This document shows positions 38,589-46,835 of a DNA stretch of 64,000 nucleotides, piece by piece (position 1 is the first letter of the stretch; each line of letters starts with the position of its first letter). Below the pieces are notes generated by a model that saw nothing but the letters and a program-made list of their open reading frames with translations, did not search any database and was not told the DNA's origin. The stretch is taken from assembly GCF_002192695.1 (NCBI RefSeq), contig NZ_MTLG01000084.1, forward strand, positions 140,906 through 204,905, in the 5' to 3' direction. Both the position numbers and the translations under genes were made by a program. The DNA is from Achromobacter xylosoxidans. GTDB lineage: Bacteria > Pseudomonadota > Gammaproteobacteria > Burkholderiales > Burkholderiaceae_B.

Positions 38589-38627
38589 CATTGCGCCCGC
38601 GCGGACGCCGCGGCCGCGCGCTTCGGA

Positions 38628-39404
38628 TCAGTCCGCGAACTCATAGGCGTCCATCGCCAGCGCGCCGTACGAGATTTCATCATTCAGGCGCCGAAAGCCG
38701 GTTCCCCCCGCGCCCAGCGCCACGTACAGCGGCATCAGGTGGTCGTCGTGCGGATGGGCCTGCGATGCGCCCGGCGCCTGGGCCTGCCAGTCCAGCAGCG
38801 CCGGCAGGTCATGGCCGCCCAGCTTGTCCGCGTACCACTGCTGGAAAGCCGGCACGTAGGGCAGCGCGGGCGCGTCCTGCGGCATGCGCACGTGGCGCAG
38901 GTTGTGCGTCAGCGAACCCGAGCCGATGACCAGGATGTCCTCGTCCCGCAGCCGAGCCAGCGCGCGGCCCAGTTCCAGCTGCCCGGCCGCGTCGCGGCCC
39001 ATGTCCAGCGACAACTGCACCACCGGCACGTCCGCTTCCGGATAGAGGTAGCGCAGCGGCACCCAGGCGCCATGGTCCAGCGGGCGGCGGGGATCCTGGT
39101 CGGCGGCGATGCCCGAGTCGGCCAGCAGCGCCTGTACCCGCTGCGCCAGTTCCGGCGAGCCAGGGGCCGCGTACTGCAATTGATAGAGTTCCGGCGGAAA
39201 GCCGCCGAAATCGTGCCAGGCCACCTGGCGGTCGCGGGTCGACAGCGCCAGGCCTTCGCCCATCCAGTGCGGCGACACGACCAGGATGCCCTTGGGCTTA
39301 CGGCCCTGCGCGGCGCTCCACGCGGCGAGCGCGGGACCGGTCTGTCCGGGCTCGACGGCGAGCATGGGGGATCCATGGGATACGAAAAGCGTAGGCCAGC
39401 GCAT
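38628..39404 (-). CDS. LigB-type dioxygenase family protein (4,5-DOPA dioxygenase extradiol-like)
   Basis: A 258-residue class III extradiol dioxygenase-fold protein (YgiD/DODA family). Metal and active-site His segments are FVSHGSP (His10), VSPHWMG (His46), PLDHGAW (near 109) and AHPHDDHLMPL (near 217). Family members cleave catecholic rings such as DOPA with non-haem iron or zinc. The physiological substrate in bacteria is unclear. Encoded alone, convergent with acnA. Confidence 0.9.
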   Translation of the reverse strand: MRWPTLFVSHGSPMLAVEPGQTGPALAAWSAAQGRKPKGILVVSPHWMGEGLALSTRDRQVAWHDFGGFPPELYQLQYAAPGSPELAQRVQALLADSGIAADQDPRRPLDHGAWVPLRYLYPEADVPVVQLSLDMGRDAAGQLELGRALARLRDEDILVIGSGSLTHNLRHVRMPQDAPALPYVPAFQQWYADKLGGHDLPALLDWQAQAPGASQAHPHDDHLMPLYVALGAGGTGFRRLNDEISYGALAMDAYEFAD

Positions 39405-39614
39405 GGCGGTGCCTCCAGATATTGAGTTGATGGCTGTATTTTCCGTCGTTTCTTATCGGCAATAAACCACCTTGATTGGCATTATCTGTTGCTGTTTTGG
39501 CATCAATATGTCCGTACCGCAATGGCTGTGGCGCCTGGCAGGGGCCTACGCGCCGCGGTGCGCGCCGGGCGTTAAACTACACAGTTGCACACTTACTGGA
39601 CGCTCCCCGAAGTT

Positions 39615-40817
39615 ATGGCCCGATCCCGCAGCCAATCCGCTCCCCGCCTCACCCGTGACGCCGCCAAACTGGTCGCGCTTGCCCAGGCGCTCAGCCGCTC
39701 GGGCAGCCGCCTAGAAGACGTGTTCTGGGAGAACCAGCTTGGCGAAGCGATTCCGAAGCTGCTGAAGGCGGGGCAGGACGCCCCCCTGGAAGCGGCCCTG
39801 GACCACCTCGCCCAGAGCGACGTGGGCGCCTACGAGATCCTGATCGAACAGGCCGAAACCCTGTCCGAATCGATGAAGATCGAGAAAAATGGCGTCCGCT
39901 ACGATATTTTGCTGGTGGTGGCGCCCATCGTCGCCTGGACCCGCTACGCCATCCCGACCGGCCCGATCGCCGCCGGCGCGCAACAGGCGCTGATGGCCCA
40001 ACTGCATGGGCATGTCCTGTCCAGCAAGGCCCGCAGCTCGCTGATGCCGGTGTTGGTCAGCGTGGACCAGATGCCGCGCACCTTCTCCGAAACCTGGCAA
40101 TGGCTGCAACGCCTGGGCACGCAGGCGCTGGGCGCCGAGACCGCCAAGCCCGCCCTGAACACCGAGACCGAGACAGCCAACATGCTGGCCGACACGCGCT
40201 ATATCGTGGCGGCCGTCGCGGTGCCGGAAGGCGAGCCGGTCTTCCGCTGGCAGGAACAGCTGGGCGAGGCCGAAGCCAGCCGCGACGCCTGCCAGGAACA
40301 ATGGGCCGCGCAGGCCCAGCCCACCCTGGCCAATCTGCTGCCGGGCTGCGGTTTCGAAGCCCTGCTGCCCGACGCCTACTACGTCAGCAACCGCGAGGCC
40401 GACCGGCGGGTGCGCCCGCTGTCGCTGCGCGCCGCGGTCAGCTGGCTGGAAGGCGCGGTCAGCCTCGAAGCCTCCCAATTGCGGGCGGTGGTGGCCGGCT
40501 GCGGCGAAAGCCGCATCGACGAATACCGCATCGGCTTCACGGCGCGCAGCAGCAACGACGTCTACTACGGCTGCGTCTGGCCGCTGTACGGGCGCGAGGA
40601 AGACCAGCCGTCCGATGAAGGCCAGCCCGACGTGGTCGACGAGATCGCGGCCCTGCTCAAGGAATACGGCGTCACCGAGGTGCGCCGCATTCCTGGCGTG
40701 CTGCCTCCCGAGTACTGCGAGGACTGCGGCGCGCCCTACTTCCCGAATCCGCTGGGCGAACTGGTACATGCCGAACTGCCCGAGGACGCGGAAGCCTCGC
40801 CGGCCAAGTTCCACTAG
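39615..40817 (+). CDS. DUF2863 family protein
   Basis: A 400-residue cytosolic protein that I place in the Burkholderiales-specific DUF2863 family. Visible features are a basic N-terminus (MARSRSQSAPRLTRDAAKL), an N-terminal helical part, a middle part with NGVRYDILLVVAPIVAWTRYAIP, and a C-terminal CxxC pair, CEDCGAPYFPNPLGELVH, that could bind zinc. It ends 6 bp before earP and is probably co-transcribed with it. No function is known; the link to EF-P modification is only positional. The ATG at 39615 fits; a longer frame to 39585 is less likely. Confidence 0.78.
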   Translation: MARSRSQSAPRLTRDAAKLVALAQALSRSGSRLEDVFWENQLGEAIPKLLKAGQDAPLEAALDHLAQSDVGAYEILIEQAETLSESMKIEKNGVRYDILLVVAPIVAWTRYAIPTGPIAAGAQQALMAQLHGHVLSSKARSSLMPVLVSVDQMPRTFSETWQWLQRLGTQALGAETAKPALNTETETANMLADTRYIVAAVAVPEGEPVFRWQEQLGEAEASRDACQEQWAAQAQPTLANLLPGCGFEALLPDAYYVSNREADRRVRPLSLRAAVSWLEGAVSLEASQLRAVVAGCGESRIDEYRIGFTARSSNDVYYGCVWPLYGREEDQPSDEGQPDVVDEIAALLKEYGVTEVRRIPGVLPPEYCEDCGAPYFPNPLGELVHAELPEDAEASPAKFH

Positions 40818-40823
40818 GCGGCA

Positions 40824-41936
40824 ATGCAAGCGGACATCTTCTGCCGGGTCGTCGACAACTATGGCGACATCGGCGTCTGCTGGCGGCTGGCGCGCCGCCT
40901 GGCGCACGGCCGCGGCTGGGAGGTGCGCCTGTGGGTCGACGACCTGGCCAGCTTTGCCCGCATCCAACCCGGCATCGCACCCGGCCTGCCGCGCCAGCGA
41001 CTGGCCGGCATTGACATCGTGCACTGGTCCGATTCGCCGGATCCAGCGCTCACCGCCCGCGACGTGGTGATCGAGGCTTTCGCCTGCGATCCTCCCGAAA
41101 CGTTCCTGGACAGCATGCGCCAGGCGCATCCGGCCTGGATCAATCTGGAGTACCTGAGCGCTGAATCCTGGGTGGAAAGCTGCCACGGCCTGCCCTCGCA
41201 GCGGCCGGACGGCCTGGTCAAACACTTTTTCTTTCCCGGCTTCACCAGCGCCACCGGCGGGCTGCTGCGCGAACCGGGCCTGACGGCCGAACGTGACGCC
41301 CTGCAGGCATCGGCGCAGGACCAGGAAGCCTTCCTGCGCTCGCTGGGCGTGCCGCAGGACCTGCTGTTGCGCCGCCGCGACGGTGCACGCACCGTGTCCC
41401 TGTTTTGCTATCCCACGGCGCCGGCAGGCGCGCTGGCCGAGGCGCTGGCGGCCGATCCGCGTCCCAGCCTGCTGCTCGTCCCCGAAGGCGTGGCTCCGGG
41501 CCTGGAAGCCGCCTGCGTGGCGCCCGGCGCGCCGTCGGTGGCCCGCCTGCCCTTCGTGGCGCAGCCGGATTTCGACCGCCTGCTGTGGTGCTGCGACCTG
41601 AACTTCGTGCGCGGCGAGGATTCCTTCGTCCGCGCCGCCTGGGCCGCGCGCCCGCTGGTCTGGCAGATCTATCCCCAGGACGAAAACGTGCACCTGGAAA
41701 AACTGGAAGCCTGGCTGGCGCGTTATCCGGCCCCGGAAACCGCCCAGGCGTTGATCCGGGCCTGGAACCAGCCGGAAACGGGCGCCAGCGCCGCGGCGCT
41801 GTCGGCCGCCCTGGCGCCAGCCGCCTGGGGAGACTGGGCCGCCGCCGCGCGGGCCTGGGACGCGAGCCAGGCCGCGCTACCGGATCTTGCCGAAAATCTG
41901 GCCGATTTTTGCGCAGACTTGGCCAAGAAACGTTAG
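40824..41936 (+). CDS. earP: Elongation factor P arginine rhamnosyltransferase EarP
   Basis: Transfers L-rhamnose from dTDP-rhamnose to Arg32 of EF-P. The 370-residue GT-B enzyme shows the family catalytic aspartates in VVDNYGDIGVCW (Asp11 and Asp15) and the nucleotide-binding RGEDSFVRA with Glu265. It is immediately followed by efp, whose product carries the target Arg, which confirms the assignment. Rhamnosylated EF-P relieves ribosome stalling at polyproline. Confidence 0.96.
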   Translation: MQADIFCRVVDNYGDIGVCWRLARRLAHGRGWEVRLWVDDLASFARIQPGIAPGLPRQRLAGIDIVHWSDSPDPALTARDVVIEAFACDPPETFLDSMRQAHPAWINLEYLSAESWVESCHGLPSQRPDGLVKHFFFPGFTSATGGLLREPGLTAERDALQASAQDQEAFLRSLGVPQDLLLRRRDGARTVSLFCYPTAPAGALAEALAADPRPSLLLVPEGVAPGLEAACVAPGAPSVARLPFVAQPDFDRLLWCCDLNFVRGEDSFVRAAWAARPLVWQIYPQDENVHLEKLEAWLARYPAPETAQALIRAWNQPETGASAAALSAALAPAAWGDWAAAARAWDASQAALPDLAENLADFCADLAKKR

Positions 41937-42005
41937 AATAGAGAGTTTTCCGAGCGCCCTGTATTTGTCGGGCCTCAACTATGACGCCTCCCGGGGTGTG
42001 CACGA

Positions 42006-42029
42006 AGCCGCTGCCAGCGGCGGCTTTTT
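42006..42029 (+). terminator. Weak hairpin with T run between earP and efp
   Basis: A 6-bp stem AGCCGC/GCGGCT with an 8-base loop and five T. It may end the earP transcript or attenuate reading into efp, which starts 43 bp later. Confidence 0.4.
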
Positions 42030-42071
42030 GCAAGCACGGCGAGTGCACCCATCACCCCCGGAGTTTTATCG

Positions 42072-42632
42072 ATGAAAACCGCTCAGGAATTGCGAGTCGG
42101 CAACGTGGTCATGGTCGGCAAGGATCCCCTCGTGGTCCAGAAGGCCGAATACAACAAGTCCGGCCGCAACGCCGCTGTTGTGAAGCTGAAGTTCAAGAAC
42201 CTGTTGACCGCCTCGGCCAGCGAATCGGTCTACAAGGCCGACGAAAAGTTCGAAGTCGTCCAGCTCGACCGCAAGGAGTGCACCTACTCCTACTTCGGCG
42301 ACCCGATGTACGTCTTCATGGACGAAGAGTACAACCAGTACGAAATCGAAGCCGAAAGCATGGGCGACGCCCTGAACTACCTGGAAGAAGCGATGCCCGT
42401 GGAAGTGGTCTTCTACGACGGCCGCGCCATTTCGGTTGAACTGCCCACGACCATCGTGCGCGAAATCACCTACACCGAACCCGCCGTGCGTGGCGACACT
42501 TCGGGCAAGGTGACCAAGCCCGCCAAGATCAACACCGGCTACGAACTGAACGTGCCGCTGTTCTGCGCCATCGGCGACAAGATCGAAATCGACACCCGCA
42601 CGAACGAATACCGCAGCCGCGTCAACAACTGA
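42072..42632 (+). CDS. efp: Elongation factor P
   Basis: The 186-residue EF-P, complete, with three beta-barrel domains. The modification site is Arg32 in [10 protein letters not shown], as in species with EarP (Lys34 types use EpmA/B instead). It enters the ribosomal E-site and helps peptide-bond formation at proline runs. Follows earP by 135 bp and ends in a strong terminator. Codon use is highly biased, as for an abundant protein. Confidence 0.98.
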   Translation: MKTAQELRVGNVVMVGKDPLVVQKAEYNKSGRNAAVVKLKFKNLLTASASESVYKADEKFEVVQLDRKECTYSYFGDPMYVFMDEEYNQYEIEAESMGDALNYLEEAMPVEVVFYDGRAISVELPTTIVREITYTEPAVRGDTSGKVTKPAKINTGYELNVPLFCAIGDKIEIDTRTNEYRSRVNN

Positions 42633-42648
42633 TCCGGCAGCAGGCAAG

Positions 42649-42681
42649 AAAAAGCCAGACCTTCGGGTCTGGCTTTTTTTA
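42649..42681. terminator. Bidirectional terminator after efp
   Basis: A 13-bp stem (AAAAAGCCAGACC with its complement) around a TTCG tetraloop and followed by seven T. The A run on the left makes it work for the convergent GyrI-like gene also, whose stop codon lies inside the T run. Confidence 0.92.
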
Positions 42682-43302
42682 TTTCCCTATGGGTTGCCGC
42701 AGAATTACCTTGCGCTTCTCGGGAACAACGCGGCTCCAATCGTCCAGATAAATTTCGTGATAGGGCCCGGATGGCTCAAGCCCTGCTTGAGGCAGATATT
42801 GGCTGTAGAGCTTCCCCAGGATCAAGGGCAGGTCATTGACCGGGCCGACATGCAGGTACTGCACGCACCGGCCCTCGGCCACCGCATCCCAGCGCGGCAC
42901 GGGCGCATTGCCCAATTCGCGGCGCATCTCGGCGGCGGCTTCTTCGAGGTCTGCGGCGGTGGCCCAGACTGGCAGGGTGATCTGCGCACGCCAATGCCAT
43001 GTGTCGCGGCGGCCCGCTGCAAGGTCGCGCATATCGTCCGCCCAATAGAGGATTTCCACCGGAGGCTCGACAAAGGACTTGCCCATGCGCTCGCGCGCTT
43101 CGCGCCGGATCGGATAGATTGCCGTGTAAAGACCCTTCACTGCGGCCGCGACAGCGGACTGCCCGGGCGCCCCCTCGCCGTCCCAGATGGCAAACGGGAG
43201 CTCGGGCACGTCGACCTGGCTGAATAGCCCCTGCGGTGGAGCATAGAGCGCCCGGAGCATGGCTCTGTCCTGCGTCAAATCGATCATTCCTTCGTCGGCC
43301 AT
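42679..43302 (-). CDS. GyrI-like small-molecule-binding domain protein
   Basis: A 207-residue protein of the GyrI-like (SOUL/AraC effector-type) fold, with the pattern FVEPPVEILYWADDM near residue 77, WHWRAQITLPVWATAADLEEA near 101 and RCVQYLHVGPVNDLPLIL near 145. Such single-domain proteins bind hydrophobic cationic or xenobiotic ligands. The start at 43302 is preceded by GAGGAA; it overlaps the end of the PadR gene by 19 bp, so the two form a coupled operon, and it may act as a ligand sink or co-sensor for the regulator (inference). Confidence 0.82.
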   Translation of the reverse strand: MADEGMIDLTQDRAMLRALYAPPQGLFSQVDVPELPFAIWDGEGAPGQSAVAAAVKGLYTAIYPIRREARERMGKSFVEPPVEILYWADDMRDLAAGRRDTWHWRAQITLPVWATAADLEEAAAEMRRELGNAPVPRWDAVAEGRCVQYLHVGPVNDLPLILGKLYSQYLPQAGLEPSGPYHEIYLDDWSRVVPEKRKVILRQPIGK

Positions 43303-43826
43303 GGCTTGTTCCTCATGTAGTCCAAGGTAGTAGCGATCCAGCTGCGCTCCGCCGCCAGTTGGCTGGCGGACAAATCGAATAGCACTTCTATGTGATCGGG
43401 CATCGGCTGGCGCAGCCGTCGCAGACGTTCAAGCCTTTCCATTTCCGCCGCGACCGAAGACAGGCGCCTCTCCAGCGCATCCAATGCGGCCTTGCGCGAC
43501 AGGGCCGGCCAGTGAATCATCCCCAGCAAAAGCGACGAATACGTTGGACGATGGGTTTCAAGGGCGGAAATGGTCTGCTGCTGCAGCGCCTCGCGGCCTG
43601 CCGCCGTAATCGAGAACGTCTTGCGCGACCTGGCGCCAACGGGCGCTTCCGTCAGAACCAATCCGGCTTTCTCCAGCTTACTAAGCACAAAGTAGATCGA
43701 CGAAAAGCCAATCTGGGTCCAATCACGCATGCCGCGCGTTTCGATGACTTGCTCAAGCTCATAGCCGTGTCGCGGCATCTCGGCGACAAGCCCCAACAGC
43801 AGCAGTTCGGAATCGGTCAGCTTCAT
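43284..43826 (-). CDS. PadR family transcriptional regulator
   Basis: A 180-residue regulator: PadR winged helix at about 5-85 (LLLLGLVAEMPRHGYELEQVIE and SSIYFVLSKLEKAGLVL) and a C-terminal helical dimerisation part (Vir-type, about 95-175). It begins MKLTDSELLLLGLV; the larger frame upstream is not coding. A perfect 18-bp palindrome covers its promoter, so it represses itself and the downstream GyrI-like gene. No Shine-Dalgarno is present and the -10 sits 7 bp before the ATG, so the mRNA may be leaderless. Confidence 0.9.
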   Translation of the reverse strand: MKLTDSELLLLGLVAEMPRHGYELEQVIETRGMRDWTQIGFSSIYFVLSKLEKAGLVLTEAPVGARSRKTFSITAAGREALQQQTISALETHRPTYSSLLLGMIHWPALSRKAALDALERRLSSVAAEMERLERLRRLRQPMPDHIEVLFDLSASQLAAERSWIATTLDYMRNKPWPTKE

Positions 43827-43832
43827 TCGTTT

Positions 43833-43861
43833 TATTCTAGTACTAGAATATAGAAACGCAA
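43833..43861 (-). promoter_or_regulatory. PadR promoter and operator
   Basis: TATTCTAGTACTAGAATA (43833-43850) is a perfect 18-bp palindrome. On the minus strand TTGCGT (43861-43856) and TAGAAT (43839-43834) are 16 bp apart, so the palindrome spans spacer and -10. Binding there would block RNA polymerase. The predicted transcript would begin at or within a base or two of the ATG at 43826. Confidence 0.68.
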
Positions 43862-43972
43862 GCTTTTGCTGGAACCGTGCCATCGGACCGTTGCAGATCG
43901 CTGCTACCAGGAGTCTTGTTTGCCCGTACCCCGCGGCAGGACAGGAATACCGCGCGATCGCGGCGCGGCTCT

Positions 43973-44434
43973 TTATTGCAGCCGTTCGTCGTCCAGGAAT
44001 TCCGGCACCGCCATGACGTCGATGCCATCCTCGGCCAGCGATTCGCGCTCTTCGGGCGTGGCCGTGCCGCGGATGGGACGGTCGTCGGCATCGCCTTCGT
44101 GGATGCGGCGCGCCTCTTCGGCGAAGCGCGGCCCAACGTTTTCGGTGTTGCGCAGCAAGGCGCGCACCTGGCGCATGACGGCCGACTGCAACGCCGCCAT
44201 CTTGTCGGCGTCGGAGGCATTGGCGGGCAACGCGGGCTGGGCAGCCTGCGGCGCGTGCAGATGGGCGACGTTCAGGCGCGGCGCCGACAGCCGCTTGGTG
44301 ATGCTGGCGGACCCGCAAACCGGGCACGTGACGAGGCCACGCGCCTGCTGCGCGTCATAGTCTTCGTGCGAACCGAACCAGCCTTCGAAAATGTGGCTGT
44401 GTTCGCACTGGAGGTCGAAAACTTTAAGTGCCAT
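43973..44434 (-). CDS. DUF1178 family protein
   Basis: A 153-residue protein. It begins MALKVFDLQCEHSHIFEGWF, and a zinc-knuckle-like part follows with CPVCGSASITKRLSAP near residue 37. The rest is a predicted helix with acidic C-terminus (DVMAVPEFLDDERLQ). This is the DUF1178 (YgiT/FmdB-like zinc ribbon) layout; the function is unknown. The ATG at 44434 fits the family; an open frame to 44563 is not supported. Confidence 0.85.
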   Translation of the reverse strand: MALKVFDLQCEHSHIFEGWFGSHEDYDAQQARGLVTCPVCGSASITKRLSAPRLNVAHLHAPQAAQPALPANASDADKMAALQSAVMRQVRALLRNTENVGPRFAEEARRIHEGDADDRPIRGTATPEERESLAEDGIDVMAVPEFLDDERLQ

Positions 44435-44532
44435 GGCATCAATATGGGGTGTAAGTCCCAGAATACAAGAAACCGCCGGCGGCTGGCGCTTAGCCCCTGC
44501 GCGCGCAATGCCTTTTCCCGGCCGGACAAGAC

Positions 44533-44556
44533 AAAGCGGGCCCGCAGGCCCGCTTT
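44533..44556 (-). terminator. Hairpin terminator after the DUF2968 gene
   Basis: A 10-bp stem AAAGCGGGCC/GGCCCGCTTT with loop CGCA; 17 bp after the stop of the leftward DUF2968 gene. The T run is short (TTTG T), so strength is moderate. Confidence 0.55.
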
Positions 44557-44572
44557 TCCGCATCCCCGAGGG

Positions 44573-45277
44573 CTACTTGCCGCGGTTCTGGGCCGCCGGG
44601 TGCCCCACTTGCGCCTGCTGCGCCTGCAAGGCGTCGATCTGACGTTGCAGGTCGCGCAACTGCTGACGCACGTCCTTCTGCTGGTCGGCCAGCGCCGTGG
44701 CTTCCTGGCGCGACTGCTCCTGGCGCGCCGCGACCTGCTCTTCCTGCTGCAGGCGCACCGTGCGGTCGGCCTGCAGCGTGCTGAGTTCAGCGCTGCGGCT
44801 GGCCAGCAGTTTCTCGGCATGCGCGTACTCGGCCTGCATCTTGATGCGCTTGATGTCCACTTCGGCCAGTTCGGCGGACTGGCCGACGAAGGCGCGGTAG
44901 GTGGCTTCGGCCTGCTTGTCCGACTTGGTCTTCACCACGCGCCAGAAATCCTTCTGCTGGAACAGCGCGACGTAATAGGTCAGGTCGTCCGGCTTGAACA
45001 GCAGGCTGGCGCCGTAGGTGCCGTTGTAGGCAGTGCGCAGCTCCGACACCTGGCGGCTCTGGATCAGGCCTTGCAGCTCCGACAGCGTGGACGCCGGGCG
45101 CGCGGCGGGCGGCGGCGCGGGGGGAGTCACGGGCGTGGATGCCGCCTGCGTGTCCTCGACCTGTTTAACCGTGGGCCGGGGCGCTTCGGATTGCGCGCTG
45201 GCGCAGGCGGCCAGACCGGACAGGGCCGTGCCCAACAGCGCCATGCGGGCGGCGCCACGGATAAATTGGACGTTCAT
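44573..45277 (-). CDS. DUF2968 family lipoprotein with coiled coil
   Basis: A 234-residue envelope lipoprotein: signal peptide with lipobox LAAC (Cys25), a Pro/Ala-rich linker (40-65), then a conserved core with RTAYNGTYGASLLF and YYVALFQQKDFWRV (75-115), and a long C-terminal coiled coil rich in Gln, Glu and Arg (about 135-222). This matches DUF2968, found in Burkholderiales. Function unknown. It lies downstream of the sigma-54 activator gene on the same strand, but with 117 bp between. Confidence 0.8.
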   Translation of the reverse strand: MNVQFIRGAARMALLGTALSGLAACASAQSEAPRPTVKQVEDTQAASTPVTPPAPPPAARPASTLSELQGLIQSRQVSELRTAYNGTYGASLLFKPDDLTYYVALFQQKDFWRVVKTKSDKQAEATYRAFVGQSAELAEVDIKRIKMQAEYAHAEKLLASRSAELSTLQADRTVRLQQEEQVAARQEQSRQEATALADQQKDVRQQLRDLQRQIDALQAQQAQVGHPAAQNRGK

Positions 45278-45394
45278 GCCTTCCCCAAAAAAATCGTTGC
45301 GGAACTATAGCAATTTATTTCACCCCGGACAGACGCGCTTACATGCGCCGGACCCGGAACTGTCGCCCCCTACGGGCCATTCCCTATTGCGTGT

Positions 45395-46798
45395 TCATAT
45401 CGTCTCGGCAACGCCATCGGCGGGTTCGCCCTGGCCTGCCCCCAGCTGCAGCTTGCGCATTTTTTCCCACAGCACCTTGCGGCTGATGCCCAGCGTGTGA
45501 GCGGTATCCTGGCGCCGCCAGTCATTGGCATCCAGCGCCGCCAGCACGCGCTCGCGTTCGGCGCGCTCCGCGTCAGTGAACACGGCGGGCTCGGCCCGCG
45601 CGGCGACGGCTCCGGCCATCCGCAGCGGCTCGCCCAACTGGTCGAAAATGCGTTCGATGCGCGGCGAGTCCCAGGCCTGGAACTGCCGCCGCACGATGGC
45701 GACGCGCTCGGCCACGTTGGACAATTCGCGCACATTGCCGGCGTAGCGCGTGCGCGAGACGCGCTCCAGCAGCCACTGCGGCGCATCATCTTCCACGCCC
45801 TGGCGCTTTAGCAAGGCGCGGAAGATCGCGGCCTTTTCCTGCGGGCCCCGCTGCTCCAGGTTGGGGATGCGCAGCTCGATGACCGCCAGCCGGTAGTACA
45901 GGTCCGCGCGGAACTCGTCCTGCCCCACCAGCGTCCGTAAATCCTTGTTGGTGGCGGCAACCAGGCGAAAGTCCACCGGCACCTCCACGGTCGAACCCAG
46001 CCGGGTCACCGTGCTCTGTTCCAGGACGCGCAACAGCTTGACCTGCTGGTACAGCGGCAGATCGCCGATCTCGTCCAGGAACAACGTGCCGCCGCTGGCC
46101 TGCTCGAAATACCCCTTGTGCGCGCCGATCGCGCCGGTGAATGCGCCTTTGGCGTGGCCGAAGAAATGCGCCTCGAACAGGCCTTCGGGGATGGCGCCGC
46201 AGTTGACCGCCACGAAGGGTCCGTCGCGCCAGGCGGCGTGGTCATGCAGCAGGCGCGCGACGCGTTCCTTGCCCACGCCGGTTTCGCCGTGGATCAGCAC
46301 GTTGCTGCGGCAGTCGGCGTACATTTCCGTCTCCGCCAGCAGGTCCTGCATGGTCGCGGACACGGCGATCAGAGGCTGCTCGCGCCGCGGAACGGAACGG
46401 TTGAGCTGGTTCAGCGTACCCAGCAGCTCATACAGCAGCTTGCGCAGGTCCGCGGTGGTAAAGGTCAGCGGCAGCGTGTAGGAGTATTCCGGCGGGTAAT
46501 AGCGCGGATCGCGTCCGCGCGCTTCCGCGGCCACCCAGATGACCGGCAGGCCCTGCGCCGCCAGCCAGTCGTAGCCGCTGAAGCGCTTGTCGCCCATCAC
46601 GGATACCGACACCAGGGCGACTGCCGGCCGCGCCAGGTCGCGCGGCGGCGGAAACGCGGTGCCTGCGTCCGCGCGCAGCAGCGACACGTCCATGCCCGCC
46701 AGGCAACGCTCGGCGCGGCTGGCGATGTCGGAAGTGCCCTCCCAGACGTACACGTCGAATTCTTCGCGCGCGAAATTCTGGCTCATCGCTTGGACCAT
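45395..46798 (-). CDS. Sigma-54-dependent transcriptional activator
   Basis: A 467-residue enhancer-binding protein. An N-terminal domain (about 10-125) looks like a degenerate receiver without a clear phospho-Asp. The AAA+ domain follows: Walker A GETGVGKE (171-178), the sigma-54 contact loop GAFTGA (218-223), Walker B GTLFLDEI (237-244). A Fis-type helix-turn-helix is at about 425-455 ([20 protein letters not shown]). It is the last gene of the Tad pilus locus, 37 bp after tadG, so it may control the pilus genes or the surface proteins beyond them. Start uncertain: ATG at 46798 or 46786, neither with a good ribosome site. Confidence 0.9.
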   Translation of the reverse strand: MVQAMSQNFAREEFDVYVWEGTSDIASRAERCLAGMDVSLLRADAGTAFPPPRDLARPAVALVSVSVMGDKRFSGYDWLAAQGLPVIWVAAEARGRDPRYYPPEYSYTLPLTFTTADLRKLLYELLGTLNQLNRSVPRREQPLIAVSATMQDLLAETEMYADCRSNVLIHGETGVGKERVARLLHDHAAWRDGPFVAVNCGAIPEGLFEAHFFGHAKGAFTGAIGAHKGYFEQASGGTLFLDEIGDLPLYQQVKLLRVLEQSTVTRLGSTVEVPVDFRLVAATNKDLRTLVGQDEFRADLYYRLAVIELRIPNLEQRGPQEKAAIFRALLKRQGVEDDAPQWLLERVSRTRYAGNVRELSNVAERVAIVRRQFQAWDSPRIERIFDQLGEPLRMAGAVAARAEPAVFTDAERAERERVLAALDANDWRRQDTAHTLGISRKVLWEKMRKLQLGAGQGEPADGVAETI

Positions 46799-46835
46799 GC
46801 GGGAAGGAAAGGGAGAAGGATCAGGGGCTTCATCA

